A DNA stretch of 64,000 nt from Russula earlei. Lineage: Eukaryota > Basidiomycota > Agaricomycetes > Russulales > Russulaceae. This document shows positions 46,219 to 56,652 of the stretch, one piece after another (the first letter of the stretch is position 1; every line of letters starts with the position of its first letter). The stretch spans positions 52,568 through 116,567 of the forward strand of contig JAGFNK010000131.1 in assembly GCA_025769875.1 (NCBI GenBank), given 5' to 3'. Made by a program: the position numbers and the translations under genes. The notes under the pieces are model-generated. The model saw only the letters and a list, made by a program, of their open reading frames with translations. It was not told the origin of the DNA and did no database searches.

Positions 46219-49200
46219 TTGAGCATAACGGCGATTGCTCGAGCTTTAGGTATTGATCCCATGTACAAGTCTCAAAGAAAGTCAATATCAGTGATGACTA
46301 CTATTTACATTGGGTCGAACAAAGCCGAAAGAAAAGCCCTAATAGACAGTGGGGCTACTGAATGCTTCATATCTCCCAAAACGATAAAGGAGCTACATTT
46401 ACAAACAAAGGAGTTGACCCCGGCCAGAAACGTCAAAAACGTCGACGGGACACTCAATCGTTCAGGAAGAGTTACTCAAACTGCCCAATTGGAATTAAAA
46501 CTGTTGGGACAAAAACACATACATCAATTCCTGGTTACAGACATAGGACAAGATGACATCATCCTAGGATATCCATTCCTAGAGTCGACCAATCCAAGAA
46601 TAAATTGGTCTAAAGGAACCATCATGGGAAGAGTCACTCTTAAAGGAAACCAGGAAACCCCAGCTTGGATCAAACACTAAAAGACTGGGAAGAAGGTGAT
46701 GAACTATGGCTGCAAACCCGGTTAAACAAAACAACTATCGCACAACAGTTGGCGGAATCACAGATGCAGGAAAAATCAAAAACTTGGCAAGAGATAGTCC
46801 CTCATCGATACCATCAATACGGACAGGTGTTTATGGAACAAGAATCGGAAAGATTTCCTGGACCGAGAAAATGGGATCACGCCATTGACCTAAAACAAGA
46901 CGCCCCAACAACAATTAATTGCAGAGTATACCCCCTCTCACCTAAGGAGAAAGAAGAACAGGGGAAATTTCTCGAACAAAATTTACGACTTAAACGGATA
47001 AGAAGGTCTAACTCACCATATGCCAGCGGGTTCTTCCTCATAAAAAGAAAGATGGCAAATTCCGACCAGTGCAAGACTATAGAAACCTAAACAAATGGAC
47101 AATACCCAACGTATACCCGCTGCCATTGATCCCAGAACTCATTCACGCCTTAGCGGGGAAAGAACTTTTTACTAAATTTGACGTTAGATGGGGCTACAAA
47201 CAACATTCGAATCAAGGAAGGAGACGAATGGAAAGCAGCTTTCAAAACTAGCGACGGACTGTTCGAACCCACGGTAATGTTCTTTGGATTGACAAACTCC
47301 CCGGCTACTTTCCAAACAATGATGGACGACATTTTCCAAGAAGAACTCGCACAAGGATGGCTAAAGATCTACATGGACGATATTATCATTGCTACCAAAA
47401 ATGATGAAACAGAACACACGTCCAAGGTCAACCACATATTGTCCAAACTGAAGCAACACGATCTCTACCTCAAACCGGAAAAGTGTCAATTTCACAAAAC
47501 AAAGGTAGAATACCTCGGAGTAATCATAGGAGAAGGCAAGATAACTATGGACCCTGTCAAGGTTAAAGGAATTAAAGACTGGCCGACACCATCAACATTG
47601 AAGGAAGTCAGAAGTTTTCTAGGATTTTGTAACTTCTACCGGAATTTTATACCTAACTTTTCGATAAAAGCCAGACCACTGAACGATCTAACAAAAAAGA
47701 ATAAACAATGGGAATGGACAATGAAGGAAGATCAAGCCTTTCAAACCCTGAAAGAAACCTGCATATCCTATCCGATACTCCGTACTCCAGATTGGACAAA
47801 ACAATTTATAATGGACACCGACGCATCGGGATTCGCTGTAGGAGCAGTCATATCTCAAGAATATGAAGACGGTCTGCACCCAATCGCATATTATTCCAGA
47901 ACATTACTAAATGCAGAAAGAAATTACGATGCCCACGATAAAGAACTAGCAGCAGTAATCTTTGGACTGAAAAGCGGACAACCATTCTTCCTAGGAGCCG
48001 ATAAACCAGTTAGGATAAGAACCGACCACAAGAACCTTACATATTTTAAAGAACCACAAAAATTAACGGGACGACAAGCCAGGTGGATGCAATATATGCA
48101 AGACTTTAACATCACTATGGAACACGTCCCTGGACACACACACACCATCGCCGATACACTTTCTCGTCGCAAAGACCTTAACAAAGGGGTAGGAGAACAA
48201 AAAACCACACTACTACCGCCTGAAATCTTTGCAAGAAAAACTTACCTACCAGACAAAATTGACAAACGACGAGAAATTCTAAGACAATTCCATGACACCC
48301 CCTTTGCAGGACACCCTGGAATAGCAAATACTTGGAACTTAGTCAAACAACATTACGAAGGACCTAGACTACGACAATTCGTAGAAAAATACGTCAAAGG
48401 TTGTGCCAAATGTCAAGAGTCCAAAACCAATATACCCAGAAAGAAAGCCACGACCTTTCCACTCGACACACATGTTGAACAAGGCCCCTTTCAATACGTT
48501 GTAAGGAGGATTATGGCTGGCCACGAAATCACGTGCGGAAACGCGACGCGACACGACGTGACGCCTATCCTCTCCCTTGCCTCAGCTCGCTTTCATCCCT
48601 TGCCAACAGCTGCACACACACACGCACGCACCCGCGACCTCTCTTGTGCCCAACTTCAAGCCCTTTCTACCAACCACGCGTATGCCAAACGCTCACAAGA
48701 CACGATTGCGTGCCAGGCTGTCCACCACCGACCGCATTGCAGCCCTTGCCACCGACCACGCACCGACCTCACGAGCACGCCTACCACCTCACACCCGACG
48801 TCAAGACCCGGACGACCGCATCGCCCACCCATCGCCATACGCGCACGCACCCCACGCTCCGGCACACGCGACGCGTTTCCGCGTCGAGCCTTTCACGATC
48901 GCCTAGACCGCCTCGCCCGGTCTCGATTGCCTTTCAAGACTCTACTTCCTTTTATCATCTCATTTCCTTTCATTACATGCCCCCTCTTACTACTCCCCTT
49001 CTTGTATATAAAACACCTAGCTACCTTGTAGTAAAAAAGAGAAGTCCAGTGGAATCAGAATCTTTTCCCCCTCATCTGTCCACCTCTGCCTGAACCAGAA
49101 CGACTGCGCACGACCACTTGTTCCTCCTCTCCCCCCCTCCTCTACTCTTTCTGCTTGGACCGGTCAGCCTTACGATCTCACTCGCACGTCACCGGACGCG

Positions 49201-50239
49201 CTACAACGTATCAATGGACCTCATTACCGATCTACCTAAATCAGAAGGATTTGACAGCGTCCTCACCATAGTCGATCAAGGATGTTCCAAAGCAACAAAG
49301 TTCATCCCATGTAACAAAACGATCGACGGAACAGGTGTTGCACACGAGTATCTAAAACACCTCGTGCCTTGGTTTGGAATTCCCAAGAGAATCATCTCCG
49401 ACAGAGACCCCCGATTCGCATCAAACTTCTCCAAAGCCATATGCAAAAACCTAGGGATCAAACAAAACATGTCCACCGCGTTCCACCCTCAAACAGACGG
49501 ACAAACAGAACGAATGAACGCATGGCTAGAACAATATCTAAGACCCTGGACCACGACTCATCCTCATTCCAGGGCAAAAATGCTTCCTCTAGCAGAATAC
49601 GCACACAACTCGTGGAAACATGAAACATCACAAAGATCACCACACGAACTCCTCATGGGATTCAAACCCCAAATCAACATCAATCTAGAAGACAACAACA
49701 TACCCTCATCCACCGATCGTCTAAAATTACTAGAAGAAGCAAGACTAGACGCTCAACAACTTCTAGAACGCAAACAACAACCCCTAAAACCAGACGTTAA
49801 GGAAATGGAAGAAGGAACCCTCGTATGGCTAGAAGCAAAGAACCTCAAAACGCGAGGAACACGCAAGTTGATGCCTAAAAGATACGGCCCATTTCCCATC
49901 ACAAAAAGAATTTCCAAAGTTGCGTATCAATTACAACTCCCACCATCGATGAAGATACACGATGTCTTCCATGTCAACCTACTCCTTCCTTATAAGGAGA
50001 CGGAAGAATACGGCACGCCATTTACACGACCTCCACCAACCGTCGAAAACGAGGAAGAATACGAAATTGAAGCGATTCTAGACACAAGAAGATTCGGACG
50101 GACATGTAAACTTCAATACCTCGTACACTGGAAAGGATACCCCACTTCAGACGACTCATGGGTCGACCATCGTGACCTCAACGCTCCAGAACTTCTAAAA
50201 GATTACTACTCCGCTTCGGCTGGACGACCCCAAGCATAA
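46219..50239 (+). CDS. Chromovirus pol: protease, reverse transcriptase, RNase H, integrase, chromodomain (interrupted)
   Basis: Protease: ALIDSGATECFIS and DDIILGYPFLE (46219-46680). Reverse transcriptase from 46665: YPLSPKEKEE, then a frame change in an A-run at about 47045 into VQDYRNLNKW and another in an AAA run at about 47197 into NNIRIKEGDEWKAAF, then FGLTNSPATFQ and IYMDDIIIAT (YMDD-type box), FLGFCNFYRNFI. RNase H: MDTDASGFAVGAV, YDAHDKELAAV, RTDHKNLTYF. Integrase: zinc-binding HDTPFAGHPG...CAKCQESK, interrupted after QGPFQYV by the solo LTR at 48500-49205. It resumes with SMDLITDLPKS, FIPCNKTI, ISDRDPRFAS, AFHPQTDGQTERMN. The chromodomain (YEIEAILDTRR...YLVHWKGYPTSDDSWV) ends at 50239. 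Chromodomains target such elements to heterochromatin. The two RT shifts cancel each other. Confidence 0.9.
48500..49205 (+). mobile_element. Solo LTR inserted in chromovirus pol
   Basis: A 706-bp TG...CA sequence (TGTAAGGAGG...GCGCTACA) is flanked by the 4-bp duplication ACGT (48496-48499 and 49206-49209). Deleting it with one ACGT restores the integrase frame exactly between FQYV and SMDLI. It carries a TATA box (TTGTATATAAAACACC near 49001-49016) and pyrimidine- and CA-rich sequence. There is no internal coding part, so it is a solo LTR left by LTR-LTR recombination. Its parent family is not otherwise seen here. The orientation is inferred from the TATA box. Confidence 0.85.
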
Positions 50240-50289
50240 AAGACGCCATTCACGAATAACCACTCCCTACCACTTCGCCTCCCCCAAAC

Positions 50290-51537
50290 ATGTCATCCAC
50301 CCAGAACTCGCCCACTGCTTCCACTGCCACTCTCGTACCTACCCCTCCGTACTCCCCTACACTCATCCACTTGCTGCTGTCCAGAGAACCCTCCCCCTCA
50401 ACAGCGGCCACTATCAACACCAGAATACTCATTCGACGCGCCGCACAACACGCCGCGATGATTGTACAAGCACGCGAACTATGGGAAGACGATTCCCTTA
50501 CCACCATACTACGTGCCTTTGGCAATCGATCCCCCACACTAGGAACGAGTTCACCTATCAGAACCCGTAGCCCTTCCTACCACATTCACACTCCCTCACC
50601 TGACCCCATTCCAATTCCTCCACGCATCGATTCCCCCATCATTGAACAGACCCCCACCGTCATTTTACTCAATGAAAACTTCACCCCAACAAACCGCGAA
50701 AGGACACCACCTCCCATCTACGAACCACCCACTAACAACATCCAGCCCTCAGAATTAGAACAACTTGGAGAAGGATGGGAAGAAGGAGATCTCGGACTAG
50801 ACTTACTAATCCCCGATCCAGGCAATGAAGATGATACGCTCCCCCCTTGCTTCGTTCTCCCTGATATCACACATGGTTTCCCTTCCCTCCTGGCCACTTA
50901 CGGCCCTGGATGTCCTACTCACCGCATCCCCATCCGAGCTTGAGCCGACCCTTACCCTCGTCCCCTCCTTACACAAAAGGACGCCTTTCTGTTCAAAGAA
51001 GGGCTCAGACACACTAAAGCTATCGATGAGGCACTTAGGTTCGAACAGGACTTATTGTTGGAAGCTGAAGTACGTCGTTATCGATTTGCCATAAAGAAAA
51101 CACGACAGATGGCAAACTCCCTCGTCACCGCTCGAGAAAGATACCACGACATGGTATGGGAAGTAAGAGATTCAGAGGTTAAACTGGCCAGAGCTAACGC
51201 TAAAGCTTGCCTTGAACCGCAAGTCCTATTCGGAACCATGCCCCAACTTACTGAACAAGAGCATCTGGACGCCAAACAGGCTCTTCAAGATCCATGGTAT
51301 CAATTTTCCCCTTGGCTCTCTAATAAATGTGGATGGTGCCAAGACGGAGGACACGACACCTTCGAATGCTCCAAAATCGCCGTCTGTATCCTTTGCAATC
51401 GTCAAGGACACACAGCCGACTACTGCAGAAGCCCCCATCGACGATGCAGACCCGAGAGAATATGTCGAGTCCCTTGTGACCAAATCCACTTCCATACCCA
51501 CCACTGTCGCTCTACCGTCATCCCCTATGTTGCCTAG
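50290..51537 (+). CDS. Extra chromovirus ORF with two CCHC zinc knuckles (one internal TGA)
   Basis: This frame starts 50 bp after the integrase/chromodomain stop, before the 3' LTR. It encodes 415 codons, with a single TGA at 50941-50943 in an otherwise open frame. The N-terminal two-thirds are rich in Pro, Ser and Thr. After the TGA come a charged helix (RFEQDLLLEAEVRRYRF, LVTARERYHDMVWEVRD) and near the end two tandem knuckles: CGWCQDGGHDTFEC and CILCNRQGHTADYC, both C-x2-C-x4-H-x4-C. Zinc knuckles bind RNA or single-stranded DNA, so a nucleic-acid-binding accessory protein is likely. Ty3 elements normally carry the knuckle only in gag, which here has its own. Captured host gene, second nucleocapsid or antisense/envelope-position ORF are all possible; the function is not known. 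Confidence 0.75.
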
Positions 51538-51542
51538 ACGTT

Positions 51543-51555
51543 AACAAAGGGGTAA
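51543..51555 (+). other. Chromovirus polypurine tract
   Basis: AACAAAGGGGTAA directly precedes the 3' LTR. Confidence 0.7.
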
Positions 51556-52050
51556 TGTCACAAGTACCAGTTCCTTGGACCGAATCGGCAACCGGACAAG
51601 CCTACCCGGACAAGCCTCACGATTCCCATGTGTTCGTATGACTCACTTAGCCTCGCGTGTACCACTACTTTCCAGCATGTTCTAGTTTCGATCGTCTCAC
51701 TGCTACCTCATGTCTGCTATTTGATATAGGACATAATTGTCTATATAAACCTGTCAGTAACAGAGAACAAGCCCTAAGCTTGTTCTCTTGTGAAATATCA
51801 CTGGATTCTAGCTTCGGGACTGTAGGCTTGCAGGGAATCAAGCAATCGACTCGAAAACACTTTCCACTCTCTAAAGTCTTCGAACGCGAAGACTTTTCTG
51901 TCATACTTCCTCTCCGCGGAACACACTAGCTTCAGCTGTGTCGTTGCCGAGATCCCCGAACTTCGCGAGAACTTAACGTCTTGCTTGACTCAGTGCGCAC
52001 GTCTCGCGCGTGAAACAATTTGTCAGCGACACTGCCCCCAGTCGGTGACA
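51556..52050 (+). repeat. Chromovirus 3' LTR
   Basis: 495 bp, almost the same as the 5' LTR. Differences include CTTGCTTGACTC here against CTCGCTCGACTC there, and ACAATTT against ACGATTT. Confidence 0.95.
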
Positions 52051-52055
52051 GTTTG

Positions 52056-53144
52056 ACTGCACTTGACGAGGCAGCGGATTGAGTCAAGATCTGTTGCTCG
52101 AGGGTCTTGACTGTCTGTATAGTGGGAGTTACCCCAAGATCGTCAGCAAGATCAAGCGCTTTGTTTAAGGCCTTGTGAAGGGCCATGAGTGTGTTTGCGA
52201 GGGTCAGTCGCAGTCGGGACAGTATGTTGTTGGATCCCCGAAGGACCCAGATGGGCGATAGTAGTAATGGTCGGGAGTGGGAGTGCGGCAACGTCCGCAA
52301 TATGAGAATGTCCGGGACCATGGCTTTGATCAGCTTTCTCCTTGCCTTTCCCTTTTCCTTTGCCGCCGTGCTTACCGCGCTGGCACTTGTCCTTATCTTC
52401 ATCGCGCTTGGGCTTATTGCCCTGCAGCTGATTGGAGAAGGAAGGGTCACCATGCTTGTGCTTGACAGCTGAAAGCTTCTGCGCGCTGTGCTTCTTGCCT
52501 GTTCCGCGATTGATCTCAGTTTGATATTGAGAGACGATTGCCTCTCAGATGTCCTTAGTGTTAAGGTCAGCCACTTCATAGTTCTGAGTAACAATATGGA
52601 CAAGCATTTCCCATTTCTGGGGAATGGCAGCAAGCATGATGAGCGCCTGCAGGGTGTCAGGGATGGGAAGGGAGGAGGCAGGTAAGACGCTGGAATGCAG
52701 CGTGTATCCGATCTATTTGTGGGCCAGGATGTTGGCTCGGGTTAATGTGAATGGAGATGGCTTCTTTGAAGTCCTTATAGATGCTAACTGTTGTTGCCGT
52801 GCCATAAAGGGTTTCAAGGCGATTCCAGATAGTCTCAGCGTTATCCAAAGACGTAAGATCTTGTTGGATCGCGATGCTCAATCTTAGGACCATATGACCG
52901 AACTGCCATATCATTTCCTTTGTTCCATTCTCTCAGGACTACGACAGCGGCAGCCTGGGCAGCAATCTCTTTGGCAAGAGGTGCCCTGAGGAAGTCCAGG
53001 AAGGACTGGCAATTCAAAAGTGCCATTGCAATAACCCCACAGTCCAATGGACATGAGGTAGGCTTTCATAGCCTTTGACCAAATACCGTAGTTTGCGCCA
53101 TCAAGGATGGGGACAACAGGGGCAGAGGGTTGAGACGACGACAT
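52056..53144 (-). pseudogene. Copia-A gag, frameshifted
   Basis: The start at 53144 reads MSSSQPSAPVVPILDG, then WSKAMKAYLMSIGLWGY, typical of Copia gag. The frame then changes at least three times: APLAKEIAAQAAAVV (about 52990), LSIAIQQDLTSLDNAETIW and FKEAISIHINPSQHPGPQID (52660-52914), and a Ser/Lys-rich part down to the chromovirus junction. The intact reading of the first about 56 codons in the second Copia-A copy (63832 onward) shows what the start looked like. Not functional here. Confidence 0.82.
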
Positions 53145-53300
53145 TTTAGCTGTTAGAAAGGGGCTTAGAGGTCGTCAGTAAGAGTTTTGTATTTAGACAA
53201 GCTGACATAGTCTCCCCATAGGGTAGACTAGCTTGCCGCAGCATGCAGGCTTCAGGGATGCTTCGCCATCGTTGCAGCCGATGAAGGCGCATGGCTTGCA

Positions 53301-53312
53301 GGGCCCATAACC
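53301..53312 (-). promoter_or_regulatory. Copia-A primer-binding site
   Basis: On the minus strand GGTTATGGGCCC follows the 5' LTR directly, identical to the site of Copia-B, although the LTRs of the two families are unrelated. Confidence 0.75.
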
Positions 53313-53698
53313 TGTTGCGCAGCATAGAGCGCAGCTAACAGGCCAAGCAACCCACCTTAGAGGTTGTGCTAATGCTCAAGTGATATTGGGGTGTAGAGCG
53401 ATGTGTATACTCGTCTACATGTATGGTATTTATACCTCTATGACCCAGGGCTGTTCCTAAGTCCAAAAGAGGTGACTACAGGTGTCCACTATATCGCGCA
53501 TTCAGTGACGCGTGATGTGGAAACAGTTCTAGACACAGCATAAGGCTGCATCTTGTGATAGATAGCGTAGTATGTGTAACCCTATTGCCATAAGCGCATA
53601 TACTAAAGTTCTGTCTAACATGTAACATCTATGAGCGGATCTTGAACCTTGTATGAAGGTCTTCGCCTTCTTTGATCCGTTCGGGTTCCGGTTCAACA
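53313..53698 (-). repeat. Copia-A 5' LTR
   Basis: 386 bp, followed on the plus strand by the target duplication ATTCC (53699-53703). It keeps CpG at positions that are TpG in the 3' LTR. Confidence 0.95.
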
Positions 53699-53703
53699 AT
53701 TCC

Positions 53704-54366
53704 GGGGTTTTTGTTGGTTTCCGCTGGTTTCCCAGTTTCCGGAAACCAAAAACCTAGAAACTGGGAAACCTGGTAGACATCATGAAGCACACTGGAAAAC
53801 AATTCAAGTTTTCTATGGTCACATCGACCATCTGGGTGAGCAACGCTGCCACCTTGCACTGGAATGTGCAGACAACGATGGTGACAATGAATCCCTTCAT
53901 TGTGCTGATGCCTTGATGATATCTGCATTCCATGCTGATCTGTATATACCTGAGAGTCCCCTAAAGGCTTAGATCCATACCAGCTCGAAATTACAAGTAG
54001 AAACAACATATACCCTATTTCTGACCAACTATACTATAGTTCTACCAGTTTCCATACTTTCAACAGGTTTCTGTTAGTTTCTTAGGTTTCCATGAAAGAT
54101 ACTCTCAGGTTGTTTCCGGGAAACCAGACATGGGTTTCCCAGTCTCCCGGTTTCCTGGTTTCCACTGGTTTTTTTCAGTTTCCTGAGGTGAGAAACCGAT
54201 GGAAACTAAAATCCATCTTTACTGATGCTGGAGAACATGGAATGAGAGCACAGGCGAAATCCAAACGACAAATGAGGAACGAGACTGTTGCAATGCACTG
54301 AACAACATGGGCGATTGTGAGAAATAAGTGTCCTGAGATAAGATTCTACTGCAGGCAGGTGATTAT
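53704..54366. repeat. GGTTTCC/GGAAACC-rich segment
   Basis: Two clusters of the word GGTTTCC and its complement GGAAACC lie at 53715-53790 and 54050-54215, facing each other and separated by about 260 bp of ordinary sequence. Locally this gives many small hairpins (TTTCCGGAAA at 53745). They may be subterminal repeats of a small DNA transposon, but no clean terminal repeats or target duplication could be fixed. Confidence 0.4.
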
Positions 54367-55439
54367 TGTCACTTTCACGTGACTTTGAATTTGCCATTTT
54401 TGGATGTTGTTTTGAGTGTGAAATTAAAACAGCTATATCTCAACAGTTTCTCAACAGATTGACTTGAAACTTTGACAGTAGAACCTTATATACTGTTTCT
54501 AGGTGCAGCTAAAATATGGGAGCCCAATATTCAGTTCTTGACATGTCAAGTTTTGGGTGCTGACTAGGGATGCCTAGGGCTGTGCACTGTACCTGTGGTC
54601 TTATGGGTGTATGGGTCCCATATTACAGGACATGTACCTGTCCCATTTGCTGACTGCTGCAGAGTTTATATGGGATGGGTGTGGGATGGGTATTACCCAT
54701 TGAGACCCATTAGTTGATGGTGGTTTATGGCTATCATATGGGTACTACCTAGTCTAGATTTAGAATATATTTCTCTGGACCATATGTATCACCAATGTCA
54801 CCAACTGATCAAACAATTTGCCTCACCATGACATGCACCAATAAACACCCAGGGTTCACTGTCCAGCATCCAATGCTCAATGTTCAGTGATTCAGCCATG
54901 GATATGTGTGCTTCTCTCTCTTAGTTATATTGTTTTGTGAGTTTTACTGTCATTTTCATGTGACCTTGCACTTGCCATTTTTGGATGTCATTTCGAGTGC
55001 AAAAATATAACTGCTATATCTGAACAGTTTCTCAACAGATTGCCTTGAAACTTTGACAGTAGAACCTTAGGCCCCGTTTACCAACCAAGAATTCTTGAAT
55101 CTTGAACTTGAACTTGGATTTCAGTATTTTCCGGGGTGACAGGAGTCACAGGCGTGATGAACGATAACTTGATTAACTAATATGAGTTTCTTTAATTATA
55201 ATTATGAGCTCTTTCCCACCAGATTTGCAAATTTGCTTGTTGTGATTGCATATTTGCATGTGTGCATATTCACATGAGGTAACACATGATTTGTAAAAAA
55301 AATATTTCTACATTGTGTTGGCCAGATGGCGATGTGGAGGGCATAGTTTGTACATACATGAAATTCTATGCTAGTCAACATGTGCCCTTCAAATTCTCAT
55401 TCTCACATATTGCTCCCACATGTCACCAGCAATTCTGTC

Positions 55440-56652
55440 TCACCTGCGATTCGCATGCTCCCTCTCATGCTGTGTCACTGGGCCTTCAGCAAGTTCACCA
55501 GCCTCCTCCTCATTTTGAGAGCCCATGTGGAGCTCAGCCACATCATCAAAGGCAGAAATCTCCCTAGGATCATACTCATGAATAAAATTGTGCAGTGCTG
55601 CAAGCGCAGCTGGGATGTGCGCCTGAATTGACATGTTATAGTTAAGGGGACGATTGAGTAATTGGAACTGTTGCTTGAGGATTCCAAAGATGCATTCTAC
55701 AACATTGCAAGCTTGAGCATGATGCAGATTGAACAACTCCTCATGTGTGCATGGCCTGGGACAAATGTCAGTGAGAAAACTCAGGAGACAAGAAACATTA
55801 CCTTGTGTTTGCATGACCCCATTTGGCGAGATGGTACTGCATGCCTCGATAAGGGTGAGAAGTACATCTGATGAGGCAAAGCCTCCATCGCCGAGATAAT
55901 ACTTTCTGCTTGGGATAAAAAAATCAGAAAGTCATGCATCAAGGAAGAGTGTCACATCAGCAGTGGAACCTCCCAACCAGTCAGGAGATAGGTGAAGTGG
56001 AGGTCAAAAGAACATGCCACAAGGCAGTTCTGTGTGATTACTCCTTTGTGGTTCCTTGCCATGTCACACTCGTCAGCAGTGGCAGAACACTTGATATGTG
56101 TGCCATTGACAGCACCTAGGGCATCCTTGAGATATGGATAGAGCTTGGGGTTACTTTGGATAAAGGGATGAGAGGGCGAATTGGTGTCAGGGAGCTGCAC
56201 AAATGTGGTATAGAAGGGGGGGCTTGAGAGAACTCCAAGAATATTTTTAAAATACCTAACTGCCTGTCAGAACAAGTGTGAAGAAACCCAAGTGATATGT
56301 ACTTTGAAATGGTGCAGGGTGACCGCTGGAAACGCTCTCTGACATGAGTTGATGACAGCCCTGTAACAGCTGTATAGAGGAAGATGGTGATTTGTTCTTC
56401 AATTAGGACATGTCATGATGAGGCAACACTGAGGTTTTGGATGGTCCGCCGGAGGGTGTCAAAGACATGTTTATGTACTCCAAGCTTGCTCCGAATGCAC
56501 TCTGGATGGCCAGTGAGTAGTTCATGAACCCATGCAGCCCCAGTTAATGCTGATGTGTGATATGGAATATGATGAGGACAGATGGCTTGGAGGAGTTGTA
56601 TATATGCTTCACAGCAAAGCAAGACAAGAGTCAACATATGCAAGAGGACCAC
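55440..56652 (-). pseudogene. Harbinger DDE transposase (HARBI1-like), defective
   Basis: Three conserved blocks follow each other on the minus strand. At 56652-56413: IPYHTSALTGAAWVHELLTG and SKLGVHKHVFDTLRR. At 56200-55952: SPSHPFIQSNPKLYPYLKD, GAVNGTHIKCSA, NHKGVITQNCLVACSFDLHF, LTGWE. At 55814-55440: LHHAQACNVVECIFGILKQQF and ALAALHNFIHEYDP. The usual first catalytic Asp of GAxDGTHI is Asn here (GAVNGTHI), and the blocks lie in different frames with no clean introns, for example between GWEVP and the last block. The protein cuts and joins the transposon ends in active relatives. This copy is judged inactive. Confidence 0.82.

Larger units (their letters stand above)
43945..52050 (+). mobile_element. 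Ty3/Gypsy chromovirus nested in Copia-A
   Basis: LTRs of 495 bp at 43945-44439 and 51556-52050 (TGTCACAAG...TCGGTGACA) are flanked by the target duplication GTTTG (43940-43944 and 52051-52055). Gene order gag, protease, reverse transcriptase, RNase H, integrase, chromodomain identifies a chromovirus. It carries a further ORF after the integrase (50290-51537) and a solo LTR inside pol (48500-49205). The LTRs differ at about nine positions, nearly all C/T or G/A. Confidence 0.96.
34443..53698 (-). mobile_element. Copia-A, Ty1/Copia LTR retrotransposon split by two insertions
   Basis: The element runs on the minus strand, with LTRs at 53313-53698 (5') and 34443-34827 (3'), both TG...CA, and a 5-bp target duplication ATTCC on each side (34438-34442 and 53699-53703). 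Removing Copia-B and the chromovirus leaves about 5.85 kb, a usual Copia size. Gene order on the minus strand is gag, protease, integrase, reverse transcriptase, RNase H, which defines Copia. The LTRs differ at about six positions, mostly C/T changes, so the insertion is fairly recent. A second copy starts at 63285 in the opposite orientation. Confidence 0.95.

Noticed and set aside
48533..49093. 186-codon ORF within the solo LTR
   Set aside because: It is a Pro/Thr/His-rich frame of the CA- and pyrimidine-rich LTR; the flanking ACGT duplication and TG...CA ends explain the segment.
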